64,000 bases of DNA, taken from contig NZ_JAKRFI010000005.1 of the NCBI RefSeq assembly GCF_022348165.1, positions 1 to 64,000 on the forward strand, read 5' to 3'. Both the position numbers and the translations under genes were made by a program. Positions 27,246 to 36,368 of this stretch are shown here, one piece after another. Source of the stretch: Halomonas sp. McH1-25. GTDB taxonomy: Bacteria > Pseudomonadota > Gammaproteobacteria > Pseudomonadales > Halomonadaceae. Position 1 is the stretch's first letter; each line of letters begins with the position of its first letter. The notes beneath the pieces were generated by a model. That model saw only the letters and a program-made list of their open reading frames with translations, was not told the DNA's origin and ran no database searches.

Positions 27246-28919
27246 GTGGCAGAAAACTCACCCCACGACAACGACTCGTCACGCAGCGAAGAAAATAACG
27301 AGGGCATTCCCGCCCCTGAAGGGCCGGCCAATCTGATCGATACCGATTACGTGATCGGTCAGGACAACATCAGCTCCAGCAAGTTCGGCCTGGATTTCGA
27401 CCTGCACGGCAAGGTCTTCACGATTTCGTCGCTGGTCATCCTGTTCTTCGTCATCATTACCCTGGCCCTGCAGGACCAGGTGGACCCGTTCTTCACCGGG
27501 CTGAGAAGTTGGCTGACGGGAAATCTGACCTGGTTCTTCCTGCTGGCTGCCAATATCTTCGTGATTCTGTCCGTCGTACTGATTTTCACTCCGTTGAGCA
27601 AGGTACGCCTGGGTGGCGCCCATGCCCGACCAGATTTCAGCTATGCGGGCTGGTTCGCGATGCTATTCGCCGCCGGCATGGGGATTGGTCTGATGTTCTA
27701 TGGCGTCTCGGAGCCGCTGACGCATTTCGGTACGGCCCTGGGCGGCACCGAAATGGGCGAAAACGGGTTGCGCACCGACTGGGCGCCGCTGGGTGCCGCC
27801 GCCGGTAACGAAGAAGGCGCCATCTCGCTGGCCATGGCTGCAACCATTTTCCACTGGGGTCTGCACCCATGGGGCATCTACGCCGTCGTCGCTCTTGCCC
27901 TGGCGCTGTTCTCGTTCAACAAGGGCCTGCCGCTGACCATGCGCTCGATCTTCTACCCGGTACTGGGTGAGCGCATCTGGGGGTGGCCCGGCCATGTCAT
28001 CGACATTCTCGCAGTGTTCGCCACCCTGTTCGGTCTGGCCACCTCGCTGGGTCTGGGCGCGTCACAGGCCTCCGCCGGACTCGGCTACCTGTTCGGCATC
28101 CCCAACAACACCGTTACCATGGTCGTGCTGATCATGGGCATCACCGCCGTGGCCCTGTTATCGGTCGTGGCCGGTGTCGACAAGGGCGTGCAGCGCCTGT
28201 CGCAGCTCAATATGGTGCTGGCTTTCCTGCTGCTGCTGTTCGTGATCGTCGTGGGTCCGACCCTGATGATCGCCACCGGCTTCTTCGAGTACCTGTGGTC
28301 GTACATCATCCATCTGCCGGCACTCTCCAATCCCTTCGGTCGCGAAGACGTCAACTTCAGCCAAGGCTGGACGGCCTTCTACTGGGCCTGGTGGGTCAGC
28401 TGGTCACCGTTCGTCGGCATGTTCATCGCCCGTGTCAGCCGCGGGCGCACGGTACGCGAATTCCTGATTGCCGTGCTGCTGGTACCGTCACTGGTATCGG
28501 TGCTGTGGATGACGGCGTTCGGCGGTACCGCCATCGAGCAGCTCCAGGGTGGCTTTGAGGAAGTCAGCAATGCGGCCCTTGAGCTACAACTGTTCGAGAT
28601 GCTGGGGCAACTGCCCTGGACCGCGGTCACCTCTTTCGTGGGCATCATTCTGGTGATGGTGTTCTTCATCACCTCCTCGGACTCCGGCTCGCTGGTCATC
28701 GATGCCATCACCGCCGGTGGCAAGGTGGACGCTCCCAAGCCGCAGCGCGTCTTCTGGGCGCTGATCGAAGGGGCCATCGCCATTGCTTTGCTGTTGGGTG
28801 GCGGTTTGACCGGTCTGCAGGCCGCGGTCATCTCGACGGGGCTTCCCTTCACGCTAGTATTGCTATTTGCCTGCTATGCCATCATCCAGGGGCTGCGGAG
28901 CGAGCCCCGTACCGGTTAA
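27246..28919 (+). CDS. BCCT-family transporter (glycine betaine/choline/carnitine type)
   Basis: Sodium- or proton-coupled importer of quaternary-ammonium compatible solutes, 557 residues with twelve helices. Family signatures include AAGMGIGLMFYGVSEPL, and the aromatic substrate box in WTAFYWAWWVSWSPFVGMFIARVSRGRT. The start is GTG 27246 with AAGGAG eight bases upstream; the frame is open 32 codons further but without support. The N-terminal 50 residues are acidic and polar. A strong terminator follows, so the gene is monocistronic. Substrate (betaine, choline, ectoine) is not decidable by eye. Confidence 0.92.
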   Translation: MAENSPHDNDSSRSEENNEGIPAPEGPANLIDTDYVIGQDNISSSKFGLDFDLHGKVFTISSLVILFFVIITLALQDQVDPFFTGLRSWLTGNLTWFFLLAANIFVILSVVLIFTPLSKVRLGGAHARPDFSYAGWFAMLFAAGMGIGLMFYGVSEPLTHFGTALGGTEMGENGLRTDWAPLGAAAGNEEGAISLAMAATIFHWGLHPWGIYAVVALALALFSFNKGLPLTMRSIFYPVLGERIWGWPGHVIDILAVFATLFGLATSLGLGASQASAGLGYLFGIPNNTVTMVVLIMGITAVALLSVVAGVDKGVQRLSQLNMVLAFLLLLFVIVVGPTLMIATGFFEYLWSYIIHLPALSNPFGREDVNFSQGWTAFYWAWWVSWSPFVGMFIARVSRGRTVREFLIAVLLVPSLVSVLWMTAFGGTAIEQLQGGFEEVSNAALELQLFEMLGQLPWTAVTSFVGIILVMVFFITSSDSGSLVIDAITAGGKVDAPKPQRVFWALIEGAIAIALLLGGGLTGLQAAVISTGLPFTLVLLFACYAIIQGLRSEPRTG

Positions 28920-28941
28920 GCTGGTTAGTTCCAATGCATGC

Positions 28942-28972
28942 GAAGGCGGCCTGAGGGCCGCCTTCTTCGTTT
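28942..28972 (+). terminator. Intrinsic terminator of the BCCT gene
   Basis: Perfect 10-bp stem GAAGGCGGCC/GGCCGCCTTC with loop TGAG, followed by TTCGTTT, starting about 22 bases after the stop. Confidence 0.8.
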
Positions 28973-28989
28973 GCGCTCAAGCAATGGGT

Positions 28990-29712
28990 TTACACCCAGA
29001 GCGATTCGATAGGCGTCTGTGGGGAATGGTGATGGGCGATCTGCGCCTGCAGGAGTTCTGCCGTGGCCAACGCATCGGTCAGCGCATGATGCGAGGTGTA
29101 CGCCGGCAGGCCATAACGGTCGCGACTGTCCTGCAAGCGAATCGAGGCCGGCGTCTTGCCCACCCAGGATGCCAGCTTGGCACGCCACGAATGGCGGTAG
29201 CGCTTCGCCTCCAGCGCCATGGTGTCGAGTATGGGGAAACGCAGCCCCTCTCCCAGCCTAGCCTCGAAGGCCGAGTCGATAAATGCCCGCTCCAGGCGAT
29301 GGTAATGGGCCACGACCAGCCTGCCTGCCATCATCTCCAGCAGTTCATCGACAATGTCGTTCAGGTCGGGAGCCTGCTCGACTTCCGAGTGGGTAATGTG
29401 ATGGTAGGTGATCGAGCTTTCGGTCAACGGCCGGGGCGGTTTCACTATCCAGTAGCGGCCGGCACCAGGCGTGATGCGCTGCAGGGTGAACGGCACCAGA
29501 CCGATACTGACGATGGCATGCCGGCTGGCATCGAGTCCGGTGGTTTCCATATCCAGGGCCAGCAGTGGTGCATCGTCGATTGACGACCCCGGGGCTGGGC
29601 AGCCGGCCGAGAAGTAGCGCTGCAGACGCGGATCGCGCGCCGTTGCGGCGCGCTCGGCCAAGTAATCCGGCCAATTGCGATGTGGCGAGTTATCAAGACG
29701 AAACGACAGCAT
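28990..29712 (-). CDS. DEDDh-type 3'-5' exonuclease (DNA polymerase III epsilon-like)
   Basis: 240 residues. Exo I motif LALDMETTGLD, Exo II region (RLVVAHYHRLERAFIDSAF) and Exo III with the catalytic His and Asp (TSHHALTDALATAELL) define an RNase T/DnaQ-superfamily nuclease. ATG 29712 lies 5 bases after the stop of the DUF294 gene, so the two form an operon. This pairing is known in many gammaproteobacteria and suggests a nucleotide- or signalling-linked role rather than replication. The frame is open 98 codons further upstream inside the neighbour, without start support. Confidence 0.85.
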   Translation of the reverse strand: MLSFRLDNSPHRNWPDYLAERAATARDPRLQRYFSAGCPAPGSSIDDAPLLALDMETTGLDASRHAIVSIGLVPFTLQRITPGAGRYWIVKPPRPLTESSITYHHITHSEVEQAPDLNDIVDELLEMMAGRLVVAHYHRLERAFIDSAFEARLGEGLRFPILDTMALEAKRYRHSWRAKLASWVGKTPASIRLQDSRDRYGLPAYTSHHALTDALATAELLQAQIAHHHSPQTPIESLWV

Positions 29713-29717
29713 AGGGA

Positions 29718-31631
29718 CTAGCGTGACCGGGACATGGGATAACGGAACCCCAGGAATTTCTGCGCATTGCTCAGTACGAGAAAGGCCTCCTTGAGATTGT
29801 GCCGTTCTTCGGACGAGACGTTTTCCGGCTCGATATTGTTGTCGGGGGTGCGTTCCGCTTCGATATCCAACGCCTGGTGGCGAATGCGCACCATGGAAAT
29901 GAACTCCAAGGCATAGCGTATACGCTCCCCGCTTCCCTCCGGCAATAGCTGGGTCTCGGCGATATCGTCGAGGCGCGCGAAGGAATTCTGCGCACGCGAT
30001 CCGCACGCCAGGGCATGGACGCGGATCAAATCGACCATCGGTGCGGTACCGCGTCGCTTGAGGTTGATGGAGTTCTTCTGCTCTCCCGTATTCTCCATCA
30101 CGAAACCGCGAAAGAAGCCCAGCGGCGGCTTGCGATTGAGCGCATTACGCGCCATGGCCGCCAAGAACGTGGGGCTTTGCGCCGCCTGTTCCGCCACAAG
30201 ATCCTGCAACTGTTCGACGAATGCTTCTTCGCCATGCACAGCGTCCAGGTCGAAAAAGATGGAGCTGTCGAGCAGCGCCTGTGGATCGGGACGGGCAATC
30301 CAGTCGCTGAAATAGCCTTTCCACACGGCCAAGGGCTGGCGCCAACGCGGATTGGTGGCCATGATATTGCCCTTGCAATAGCTATAACCACAGGCCGCCA
30401 ACCCGTCACTGACGTGCTTCGCCAGCGCGGCGAAATAGTCATCGTGACGCTCGGCATCGAAGCGATCGTCAAGCACCAGTGCATTGTCCTGGTCGCTGAC
30501 GATGACTTGTTCGTTACGCGCCATGGAGCCGAGTGCCATGAAGCAATAAGGCACCGGTGGCGGGCCCAACGCCTCTTCGGCGAGTTCCAGCAGCCGGCGG
30601 GTAAAACTGCGGCCAATGGTGGATAGTGCACTGCCGATCATTCGCGAGTCGGCGCCCTCGCTCACCATGCGCACGAAGGCTGCGCGCACGTCTGCACTCA
30701 GCTGGGCCAGCCCCTTGTCGTTCGTCTGGTTGAAGATGTTATTGACCAGATAGAGGCTGCTGTTGGTTTCGTAACGCACGATATCCGATAGGTGAAGTAC
30801 GCCGATGGGGTAACGACGATGCAACACCGGCAGGTGATGAATGTTGTTGCGCAGCATGCACAACATGGCCTCGTGAATCGACTCATCGGACTGAATGGTG
30901 CGTGGCGGGCGACTGACGATCTCGACGACGGGAAGCTCTGCCGGCAAACCGGCTGCCAACACTCGATTGCGAAAATCGACATCGGTGAGGATGCCTATCA
31001 GCGTCCAGTTCATCCCCTGGCTGTCGGTAAACGTGTGCCGCGCCTCGACATCATCGGCGTTCGTAGAAGCTTCGTAGATCAGCGCCGAGGTGACGTTCTC
31101 CTCACGCATGCGACGCGCCGCTTCCTGGACCGAGGCCGTGGCTTCGATCATCACTGGACGTCGGGTGATGAGCTTGCGCACCCGAGTGATCATCATGTCG
31201 TTGCTCTGGCGATACTGCTCGACGGTAGCTTCTAGCCGCGGACGCTCCAGCTCGACGAAATCGGCGAAGTTGTCGTCCTGTTCGCACAGGCGCCGGAATA
31301 CCTCGGCGGGTATGAAGTAGAGCAGCGTATCTTCGATGGCCCGCGACGGGAACCGCACCGGATGATTGCGCAATAGACTGAACTGCCCGAAGATATCGCC
31401 TTCGCCCAGCCGGTTGTAGAGTTCCCCATTACGCCGATAGATTTCTACCGCCCCTTGGCGGATGTAGCACAGCTCATCGATCGCCTGGCCATAGTGATAG
31501 ATGTCGGCTCCCGCCTTGAAATAGGCAATCTCGACATGCTGTGCCACGTCGTCGAGCAGTTCGTCCGAGAGCGTATCAAAGGGCGCAAAACGGCCCATGT
31601 GTTCACGCACTTCCAGTAATTCGACACTCAT
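29718..31631 (-). CDS. cNMP-binding / CBS / DUF294 nucleotidyltransferase-like signalling protein
   Basis: 637 residues in four parts: cyclic-nucleotide-binding-like domain (about 15-130), a CBS pair (about 155-300), a DUF294 nucleotidyltransferase core with GSMARNEQVIVSDQDNALV (GlnD-like catalytic signature) and a helical DUF294 C-terminal domain with RRGTAPMVDLIRVHAL. Such proteins are predicted to add nucleotides to a protein or small molecule in response to cAMP-like and adenylate ligands. The target is unknown. It is the first gene of a two-gene operon with the DEDDh exonuclease. Confidence 0.88.
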   Translation of the reverse strand: MSVELLEVREHMGRFAPFDTLSDELLDDVAQHVEIAYFKAGADIYHYGQAIDELCYIRQGAVEIYRRNGELYNRLGEGDIFGQFSLLRNHPVRFPSRAIEDTLLYFIPAEVFRRLCEQDDNFADFVELERPRLEATVEQYRQSNDMMITRVRKLITRRPVMIEATASVQEAARRMREENVTSALIYEASTNADDVEARHTFTDSQGMNWTLIGILTDVDFRNRVLAAGLPAELPVVEIVSRPPRTIQSDESIHEAMLCMLRNNIHHLPVLHRRYPIGVLHLSDIVRYETNSSLYLVNNIFNQTNDKGLAQLSADVRAAFVRMVSEGADSRMIGSALSTIGRSFTRRLLELAEEALGPPPVPYCFMALGSMARNEQVIVSDQDNALVLDDRFDAERHDDYFAALAKHVSDGLAACGYSYCKGNIMATNPRWRQPLAVWKGYFSDWIARPDPQALLDSSIFFDLDAVHGEEAFVEQLQDLVAEQAAQSPTFLAAMARNALNRKPPLGFFRGFVMENTGEQKNSINLKRRGTAPMVDLIRVHALACGSRAQNSFARLDDIAETQLLPEGSGERIRYALEFISMVRIRHQALDIEAERTPDNNIEPENVSSEERHNLKEAFLVLSNAQKFLGFRYPMSRSR

Positions 31632-31716
31632 GCCCAGGGCGCCCTCTCGCTACCTGTTCCTTTGGATATTGCTTTTTCGATAGCGCCCCGACTCACGGCT
31701 CTTGCACATCTCGTCT

Positions 31717-32094
31717 TCAATTCACCGGAAACGCTACCGTACTCAACAATGCCAGTTCACTCTGTCGCGAGTCGAGCCGCGAATGTTGCACGACGATAGG
31801 TACGTTCGACTCGATGACGCTGGCAAAGTCGGTATCGCGCGGTACCGGCTCGGGATCGTCCAGATCATTGAAACGCACATGACGCGTGCGCCGTGCCGGC
31901 ACGTCGATGCTATAAGGGCCGACCGGATCGCGATCGGCGAAGTACAACGTAATCTGCACCTTGGCCGTTTCTTGCGAGGCATTGAGGATACAGGCCGTTT
32001 CGTGACTGGTCATCTGCGGCGCAGGGCCATTGCTCTCGCCGGGGATATGGCCCTCGGCGATGGCCCAGCAGGTCCGCCCTACGGAAGAATTCAT
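31717..32094 (-). CDS. Sensory rhodopsin transducer homologue (ASRT family)
   Basis: A 125-residue protein with the family pattern: GRTCWAIAEGHIPG near the start, MTSHETACILN, VQITLYFADRDPVGPY, VPARRTRHVRFNDL, and the strongly conserved end PRDTDFASVIES...QHSRLDSRQSELALLSTVAF. ASRT is the soluble tetrameric partner of Anabaena sensory rhodopsin; homologues are also found in bacteria without rhodopsin and have been linked to sugar or carbon metabolism. No rhodopsin gene is in this window. ATG 32094 has AAGGGAA seven bases upstream. It is the last gene of the five-gene unit, 22 bases after the SDR. Confidence 0.88.
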   Translation of the reverse strand: MNSSVGRTCWAIAEGHIPGESNGPAPQMTSHETACILNASQETAKVQITLYFADRDPVGPYSIDVPARRTRHVRFNDLDDPEPVPRDTDFASVIESNVPIVVQHSRLDSRQSELALLSTVAFPVN

Positions 32095-32116
32095 CAGTGC
32101 TTCCCTTGTGTGAGGT

Positions 32117-33166
32117 TTAGTGGCGCGACAGGGCCAAAGGGTCGTCGTCATAGCGGTGCCGATCGTGACGCCGCTGCTGGGTCGCACAAAACGCTACGCC
32201 GGCAAGGATTGCAGCCCCTGCCATCAGGCCCAGCTTGGTGCGATTGGTGGTCATCCACAGCTGACAGCTAGCGTCGTGGGATTCGCTGCTGAAACGCCCG
32301 CGTGCGCCCAAGTCGCCCTTGACCGTCTGCCACAGATTGTCGGCTCGATCGGGGTCTTCCCTTTCTGGCGTCTGTTGGCCGCTGACCGCCGTCTTGGCCA
32401 GGAAGCGATCCATCAATCCCGGCGCCAGCTTGTTGCCCCAAATGGTCAGCACCGAGGACATGCCGACATACACCTGACGCCGCCGCTGATGCGCTGCCCA
32501 ATAGACGGCACGCGCCCCCACCTCGGGCTGGTAGACGGGGGCCACGGGGCGGGCACGCTGGGGCAGATGGCTCCTGCACCAGTCGAACTGTGGCGTATTG
32601 AGCCCGGGCATTTCGACGAGGGTGACATGCACATCGCTGCCCTCGTTCATCAGCTCACAGCGCAGCCCCTCGGTCATACCCTTGATGGCGTGCTTGGCGC
32701 CGCAATAGGCGGTCTGCAGCGGGATCGGGCGATAGGCCAGCGCCGAGCCAATCTGCACGATAGTGCCATGGTTGCGAGGCCGCATGCGTTTGAGTGCCGC
32801 CATGGTACCGTGCACGTAGCCCATATAGGTGACGTCATTCACCCGCTTGAACTCTTCCGGACTCATTTCGTGCAGCGGTGAAAATACCGTCGTCATCGCG
32901 CCATTGACCCAGATATCGATGGGACCAAGTTGTCGCTCGATGAGTTCGGCCGCCGCTTCGACCTGGTCGGCATACGCCATGTCCGCACTCACCGTGACGG
33001 CTCTGCCACCCAGGGCTTCGACTTCGCTCTTGGCCGCCTCGAGGCGGCGCTGGTTACGCGAAATCAAGCCCAGCGATGCGCCATGCCGGGCGAATTCACG
33101 AGCCACTGCGCGGGCCAGGCCGGCACCGGCGCCGGTGATCACTACGACTTCCTGACGTTTTTCCAT
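32117..33166 (-). CDS. Short-chain dehydrogenase/reductase with C-terminal hydrophobic tail
   Basis: 349 residues. Classical SDR with cofactor loop VVVITGAGAGLARAVAREF (R in RNQRRLE suggests NADP), the N-A-G-like motif WVNGAMTTVF, and the catalytic S-Y-K (IGSALAYRPIPLQTAYCGAKHAI). The core ends near residue 260. The extension continues to a 16-20 residue hydrophobic stretch (LGLMAGAAILAGVAFCA) and a basic tail, so the protein may be anchored in the membrane. ATG 33166 has GGAGGTG before it. It lies 29 bases after the FAD/Fe-S gene. Substrate unknown. Confidence 0.87.
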   Translation of the reverse strand: MEKRQEVVVITGAGAGLARAVAREFARHGASLGLISRNQRRLEAAKSEVEALGGRAVTVSADMAYADQVEAAAELIERQLGPIDIWVNGAMTTVFSPLHEMSPEEFKRVNDVTYMGYVHGTMAALKRMRPRNHGTIVQIGSALAYRPIPLQTAYCGAKHAIKGMTEGLRCELMNEGSDVHVTLVEMPGLNTPQFDWCRSHLPQRARPVAPVYQPEVGARAVYWAAHQRRRQVYVGMSSVLTIWGNKLAPGLMDRFLAKTAVSGQQTPEREDPDRADNLWQTVKGDLGARGRFSSESHDASCQLWMTTNRTKLGLMAGAAILAGVAFCATQQRRHDRHRYDDDPLALSRH

Positions 33167-33195
33167 GTCGTTCACCTCCTTCCGTGATATGTCGA

Positions 33196-36100
33196 TTATC
33201 TGCGCTTCTGCTGACGCCGCCGATTGGCTCCCCATAGCAATACGCCGCCGGCAATCACGGCACCGGCCAGCGTGGCGGCACGCCGATTGGCCTGACGCTG
33301 TGCCCGGGCCCGACGCTGGACAATGTCGCGTTCCGGTGTTCCTTCGGCAAACGTGGCGCGAGGACGATCCATTGCCATACGCAGCACCTCGGCAATATGC
33401 AGCGCACGACGATCTGTCGTTTCGGCAATCTGTTCACGACAGCTGAAACCATCGGTAATGATCAAGGTGTCTTCATCGGCGTCGCGAACCTGGGGTAACA
33501 GCACCCGCTCGCCGGCTCCGATGGAGACAGCGTATTTTTCCCGCTCGAAGCCGAACGAGCCGGACATCCCGCAACAACCGGAATCGAGGATCTCGTAATC
33601 CAGCCCCATCTTTTGCATCAGCGCCTGCTCGGCATCCAGGTGCATGATCGCCTTGTGATGACAATGACCGTGCACCAGCGCCTTGCATTCGAATCTTGGC
33701 GGTTGGTAGTTCTCGGCCCGGTTCACCAGGAAGTCGCTGAGCATCATGCTGTTATCGTGCAGCCGCCTGGCCCGGGCATCATCGGGAAACAGGTTGGTCA
33801 ATTCATCGCGGAAAACCGAGATGCACGACGGTTCGAGCCCGACGATCGGCATGTCGGCCTCGATAGCCCCGCCCAGAGTCGTCATCACCTGCTCGAGATA
33901 GGCCTTGGCATTGTCGAGCATGCCGAAATCGTAAAATGGCCGGCCGCAACACAGCCCCTCGGGAGGGATGACTACCCGATAGCCGGCGGCTTCCAGTACC
34001 TCGGTCGCCGCCTGGGCGGTGTCCGGATAGAAATGGTTGCTGAACGTGTCCGCCCATAGCATGACCGGTGAGGCATGCTCGTTGACGATGGGGCGCTCGG
34101 CAAACCAGGCCTTGAAGGTCTGCGGCGCATAGACCGGCGCCTTGCGCTGCTGGGGCATGGACACTACCTGCTTGGTGACGTTGCGCAGCAGCGGCGTCTG
34201 GGTCACGAAGTTGGTCAGCGCCGGCACCTTCGATGCCAATCGAGACCAGCGGTCGATGAAGCCGAAGGCATAGTGGAACAGCGGCCGGCGATGCGCTCCC
34301 TTGCCGTAATAATGCGACAGGAACTCCGCCTTGTAGGTGGCCATGTCGACGTTGACCGGACAGTCGTTCTTGCAGCCCTTGCAGGCCAGGCACAGGTCCA
34401 GCGACTCGCGGACTTCCTCCGATTGCCAGCCATCCTTGATGACGTCGCCGTTCATCATTTCGAACAGCAGGCGCGCACGGCCGCGCGTGGTGTGTTTCTC
34501 CTCTCGGGTAACCATATAGCTCGGGCACATGGTGCCGTCGTCGCTGCGGCACTTGCCGACACCGACGCAACGGAACGCCACCCGGGCGAAACTGCGCTTG
34601 TCATCGGGGAACTTGAACGTGGTCTCGACCTGGTGCGGCTCGTAATGGATCAGGCGCAGATTCTCGTCGAGCCGGTAAGGGTCGATGACCTTACCCGGGT
34701 TCATCTTCCACTGCGGATCCCAGATGCGCTTGAACTCGCGAAACGCCTCGATCAGTTCCGGCCCGTACATGCGCTCCAGCAGCTCGCCCCGCGCCTGGCC
34801 ATCACCATGCTCGCCGGATAGCGAACCGCCATAGGAAACCACCAGGTCGGCGGCCTCCTCGGCGAAGCGGCGATACTTTTCGACGCCCTCCTCCGATTGC
34901 AGATCGAAATTGATGCGTGAATGGATGCAGCCCTGGCCGAAGTGGCCATACATGGAACCCACATAGCCATACTTCTGGTACAGATCCTTCAGATCGCGAA
35001 CGTAGTCGCCCACCTTGTCGGGCGGTACCGCGGAGTCCTCCCACCCCGGCCAGTGGGGATCCTGCTCCGGGGGCGGAAACGCCGTTGCCCCCAGGCCCGC
35101 CTTGCGTACCGCCCAGATACTCCCGGCTTTTTCCTTGTCATCGACGATCTGATAGTCGACGATTTTGCTGGAAGCCTTCTTGAGCTTGCCGATCAAGTGT
35201 CGGGCCTGAGCACAGGTATCCTCGGAATCCTCGCCACCGAACTCTACTATCAGGTAGGCGCCCCCATCGGGCAATTGGCCCAGGGTTTCTTCATGCATGT
35301 GCTGCTTGGCTTCATTTTCATACAAACGCTCGTCGATGGCTTCCAGGCCAATGGGCCCCGACTCGATGATCAACGGGACGTGATCGCCCGCCTCTTCGAT
35401 ATTGTTGAACCCCACCACCATCAGCGTGCGATGCTTGACGTTATCGGTCAGCTTGAGCGTGGCATGCAGCACGGTCATGCAGGTGCCTTCGGTCCCGCAT
35501 AACGCACTGGCCAGATTGAAGCCCCGCTCCGGCAACAGGTCGTCCAGGTTGTAGCCGGACACCCGGCGCGGCATATGTTCGTTCTGCGGATAGTACTGCC
35601 GAATACGCTCGGCATATGTGTCGCGCAGGTTCTTCAGCTTGAGGAATATCTCGCCCTGGCGCCCGCCCGCCGCAATGATCTCGTCGATTTCCCGCTCGCT
35701 GTAGCCATCCTTGAGCGTCATGCGCACCCCATCGTAGGTCAGGATGTCCAGCGCATGAACATTGTCGCAAGTCCGCGGGCCGTGCCCATAGCACTGTGCT
35801 TGCACGGAATGGATACCGCAGGAGTTGTTGCCGACGTTACCGCCGATGGTGCACCACTCGTGGGTCGACGGGTCGGGAGGGAACACCAGGTCGTACTTGC
35901 CCAGCGCCTGGTTGACCTTGTCGTTGATCGCCCCACCCTGCACGGTGACGCGCTTGTTGGCAGTATCGATGTCGACGATGCTATCGAGGTACTTGGAGTG
36001 GTCAATGACCACGGCATGGTTGACCGTTTCCCCCGATAGACTGGTGCCCCCGCCGCGGGACAGGATCGGTACGCCATGGGCATGACAGATGCGGTGAATG

Positions 36101-36309
36101 GCGAGGATGTCATCCACCGTTCGAGGTATCGTCACACCGATGGGTGGTTGCCGATAGTTGGAAGCATCGTTGGCGTATAGAGCGCGACTACCGGCATCGA
36201 AACGAACCTCTCCCTCGATGGCCTCCTCGAGTTCACGAACCAGGTTACGGTAATCCGCCAGATCGTCCTGGGACGATACGTGCGATGTGCTAGTCGTCAG
36301 ATCGTTCAT
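33196..36309 (-). CDS. FAD-linked and Fe-S-binding 2-hydroxyacid dehydrogenase (GlcD/GlpC-type fusion)
   Basis: About 1037 residues. N-terminal FAD-binding (PCMH) domain (PILSRGGGTSLSGETVN; GGNVGNNSCGIHS), a FAD-oxidase C-terminal domain, then ferredoxin-like clusters (CLACKGCKNDCP and the preceding CVGVGKCRSDDGTMCPS) and two CCG domains (LCCGRPFYDFG; DSGCCGMSGSFGFE). The layout equals YdiJ/D-lactate or D-2-hydroxyglutarate dehydrogenase-type enzymes that pass electrons to quinone. Unusually, the last 30 residues form a hydrophobic segment (LAGAVIAGGVLLWGA) with a basic tail. ATG 36309 has AAGGA at good spacing; ATG 36372, overlapping the previous stop, has none. Confidence 0.88.
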   Translation of the reverse strand: MNDLTTSTSHVSSQDDLADYRNLVRELEEAIEGEVRFDAGSRALYANDASNYRQPPIGVTIPRTVDDILAIHRICHAHGVPILSRGGGTSLSGETVNHAVVIDHSKYLDSIVDIDTANKRVTVQGGAINDKVNQALGKYDLVFPPDPSTHEWCTIGGNVGNNSCGIHSVQAQCYGHGPRTCDNVHALDILTYDGVRMTLKDGYSEREIDEIIAAGGRQGEIFLKLKNLRDTYAERIRQYYPQNEHMPRRVSGYNLDDLLPERGFNLASALCGTEGTCMTVLHATLKLTDNVKHRTLMVVGFNNIEEAGDHVPLIIESGPIGLEAIDERLYENEAKQHMHEETLGQLPDGGAYLIVEFGGEDSEDTCAQARHLIGKLKKASSKIVDYQIVDDKEKAGSIWAVRKAGLGATAFPPPEQDPHWPGWEDSAVPPDKVGDYVRDLKDLYQKYGYVGSMYGHFGQGCIHSRINFDLQSEEGVEKYRRFAEEAADLVVSYGGSLSGEHGDGQARGELLERMYGPELIEAFREFKRIWDPQWKMNPGKVIDPYRLDENLRLIHYEPHQVETTFKFPDDKRSFARVAFRCVGVGKCRSDDGTMCPSYMVTREEKHTTRGRARLLFEMMNGDVIKDGWQSEEVRESLDLCLACKGCKNDCPVNVDMATYKAEFLSHYYGKGAHRRPLFHYAFGFIDRWSRLASKVPALTNFVTQTPLLRNVTKQVVSMPQQRKAPVYAPQTFKAWFAERPIVNEHASPVMLWADTFSNHFYPDTAQAATEVLEAAGYRVVIPPEGLCCGRPFYDFGMLDNAKAYLEQVMTTLGGAIEADMPIVGLEPSCISVFRDELTNLFPDDARARRLHDNSMMLSDFLVNRAENYQPPRFECKALVHGHCHHKAIMHLDAEQALMQKMGLDYEILDSGCCGMSGSFGFEREKYAVSIGAGERVLLPQVRDADEDTLIITDGFSCREQIAETTDRRALHIAEVLRMAMDRPRATFAEGTPERDIVQRRARAQRQANRRAATLAGAVIAGGVLLWGANRRRQQKRR

Positions 36310-36368
36310 CGCCGTTTCCTTGCGATTGCGTCCGTCTTCCTTTCGATAAGTGACAGGCTTGCTGCCTG

